Of a stretch of DNA of 16,395 nt, positions 14,792-16,395 are shown piece by piece (position 1 is the stretch's first letter; every line of letters begins with the position of its first letter). A program made the position numbers and the translations under genes. This DNA comes from Phlegmacium glaucopus. Lineage: Eukaryota; Basidiomycota; Agaricomycetes; Agaricales; Cortinariaceae. The stretch is from positions 163,282 through 179,676 of the forward strand of contig MU130178.1 of assembly GCA_015039465.1 (NCBI GenBank), read 5' to 3'. The notes under the pieces are model-generated. The model made no database searches and was not told where the DNA came from. It saw nothing but the letters and a program-made list of their open reading frames with translations.

Positions 14792-15958
14792 AATCAGAAA
14801 AAAGAAGAGGCTTGGCCTCAAGAAACCGAATCGGCCTCGCCTGAGCCTTTGCCTTAGTCTTTGCCATCTCCGAGCCGGAAATCGCCTCGAACGGAACCGT
14901 TCCAATGTGAGTCCTTGCGCTACAGGGCCGAACGGTGTCTTTTCTGTTTCAAATACTAGATAGGCCGCAACGGAAAGAACGACCCATTCAGATGGGGCGC
15001 TCAGGTCGAACGGAAGATCTAATCCAAATCCTCCTCACCTTCTACTTTGGAATGGCCTCAGACGCCCGAATTGCCTAAAAACTAGGCTTCCGGCTCTGAC
15101 AAATGGCCTTGACCTTCTTCCTAACCTTCTTCTCCCATGCCTCCTCCTACTTCTTCCCCATCCTGGGAAGCCTCCCAAAACCGCAACGACGCCTCGCCTA
15201 AGGGCTCTTGCAAGAACGTATGCAAGGGTCATCGCTCGTAGCCGCAAAACTCGAAAAACTGCGTAGCGACAATTCCTGGCCCCGAACGGTAGTGGAAACG
15301 ACTAAAGTAGGAACTAAGCCCTTCCATTCGGAAGCATTTTGGATATGGAGTCTCGTCCGAGTGGGGTTCATGTCGCCTGACGGTTCCTCAATTTGGCCTG
15401 ATTCATTAGCCTCTATGCAACCGGCAGGAAGTAAACCTCTAACCACTCAAGCACAAGATACAGCCGCCTGAGCAGCATTCCTGGCTTCAACCTGACTTCA
15501 AGCGACTGTTTCTCTAGGGTTAGAAGTTCGGTTCTGCCTCCGAGCAGCCACTCTGGCCTTTAAGGTCCAAGCTTGGTAAGGACTCGTTGTAGGGCCTCTA
15601 TCCTGTCTCGTTTCCAATGAGCGAATCTCAGTAGAGCCTTACACAGCCTCCTCGAGGCCTTTATCTCGAACGTGACCTTTTCTTTTCGAAAATCAAAGAA
15701 TCCTAGGAATGGGCACTTCCCAAGCCCGAGAGATTCAGACGGTCGGCTTAGCCTGAACCGACTTCTAAAGGGCTCCCTTAAGTTTCGCCTTTGCTCAAGT
15801 AACTATACTTATCAACCTCTGAGTTGAAGCAGGCATCATGAGGCTCCAAGTAGTTATACTGATCGGAGAAGCTGATGTAGCCCTTACCCTCACAAAAGCA
15901 CCCTGTATTATAGAACATAGCCATTAACACAAAACCTTCAAAATCTTGCTCAAACGTA
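14792..15958. CDS. gag: Ty3/gypsy Gag, 388 codons, written as mirror text
   Basis: Structural polyprotein of an LTR retrotransposon that builds its virus-like particle and binds its RNA. It is visible only when the string is read from 15958 down to 14792 without complementing: ATG at 15958-15956, then 388 uninterrupted codons and TAA at 14794-14792. The start is MQTRSKTSKTQ, followed by an acidic linker. The retrotransposon Gag core runs from about residue 75 to 240 (EPEPFTGKDPKKLKAF, FALSYLRDVAQEWFEP, ISDYLVRFNSLAVR, RFYEGLPSRIKDEI). A Ser/Pro-rich linker leads to a zinc knuckle CLFCGKPGHRVPEC (C338, C341, H346, C351; CX2CX4HX4C) and a basic tail. All normal-strand frames here are broken. 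The lack of stops suggests a young element. Confidence 0.93.
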
Positions 15959-16395
15959 TCCTCACCCACTCCTCAAGCTTATATGACAATTCAAATTTCG
16001 TTTCCTCTCAGTGCAGCCTCAATGAGGTCTTGCCTACCTTGCCTTGGCCTTGTTCATTGGCCTTTCCTGCAACCGGAGTCGCATACACGACACGGCGGGT
16101 CGAGGATTCCACAGGACTAAAGCCTTGGCCTTCTTTTTTCATTTCAGCCTTCTGGAGTCACTGAATCTCCTTTTTGTTCTCCTCCTTTGATTCAACTATA
16201 AGCTTGATTCCCTTTTGTATGTTCAAGCTCATGAAATTTATATTTTCCTTAACGTTGGCTTTATATCTTATATTTATATTCACGACGCAAGACGAGGGCC
16301 TTTTCCAGGACGTAAGAACCCACTTATTAGGTACCGACCACACGACTGACTATCACCCTTTCACTACTGTTTCCTTATCAACAATACTGCTTCCA
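15959..16395. other. Probable gypsy LTR 3' part and leader, also mirror text
   Basis: This lies upstream of the gag ATG in the mirrored reading. Reversed, it is rich in TTCCGG and GTTCCG words, like the LTR start at 14584, and contains TATATTTAAAG. In the given direction those words become GGCCTT and GCCTTG, which is why the text looks unusual. I could not fix the LTR end or the primer-binding site. Short open frames on either normal strand are not supported. Confidence 0.6.

Noticed and set aside
14535..14844. Serine/proline-rich open frames on the plus strand
   Set aside because: Composition artefact of TCCG-rich LTR sequence; they also cross the mirror boundary.
15035..15471. Arg-rich and other 70-87-codon frames on both strands
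   Set aside because: They are shadows of the Gag gene that is written as mirror text; none has a domain.
15778..16343. Frames of 61-72 codons, including a coiled-coil-looking minus-strand frame ending in KEENKKEIQ
   Set aside because: At first I took the coiled-coil for a gag piece, but the contiguous Gag start and leader in the mirrored reading occupy the same bases, and the normal-strand frames have no support.

Overview
This window looks like a transposon graveyard from a filamentous basidiomycete, most likely an Agaricomycete. I infer that from the short introns (48-73 bp) of the hAT transposase, from two remnants of the cysteine-cluster (CxC) genes that accompany KDZ transposases in mushroom-forming fungi, and from the mix of hAT, Ty1/copia and Ty3/gypsy pieces. 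I see no intact host gene, tRNA, rRNA or CRISPR array.

Layout. 1-509: C-terminal half of a CxC/KDZ-associated gene. 599-821: palindromic TGGAATCCA-type repeats, then an unrecognised ORF on the minus strand. 1344-4182: a composite structure made of two inverted ~1 kb non-autonomous elements (ends CATCAGGAAAAACAC) flanking an 888-bp CxC gene fragment. 4187-5583: a large palindrome whose exact dyad centre is split by a hairpin MITE and a solo LTR, with CCATG present three times. 5585-6850: LTR-like start, simple repeats, a second TGGAATCCA patch and a copia integrase remnant. 6851-8241: a third copy of the ~1 kb element carrying a 386-bp foldback element. 8417-12808: a complete hAT element with 16-bp perfect TIRs and a perfect 8-bp TSD. 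Its 11-exon transposase gene is dead, partly through a 785-bp insertion. 13058-14232: two diverged LTR-like repeats around a copia reverse transcriptase remnant. 14584-16395: a Ty3/gypsy LTR-like start, leader and gag.

The strongest oddity is that the two ends of the window are written backwards. Bases 1-258 and about 14792-16395 make biological sense only when the string is reversed WITHOUT complementing. Read that way, 1-258 gives the IDKACLVLRT, IVDAYHY and CNPAPLDGSAPNLV blocks of the CxC/KDZ family and joins seamlessly to the forward AFNTQ block at 259. Likewise 15958 down to 14795 becomes an uninterrupted 388-codon gypsy Gag with a CCHC zinc knuckle. DNA inversion always gives the reverse complement, so mirror text of this kind points to a data-handling or deliberate edit rather than biology.

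The elements are nested and mostly dead. The order that can be read is: foldback inserted into the third CATCAGG element; solo LTR and hairpin inserted into the palindrome centre; 785-bp element inserted into the hAT.
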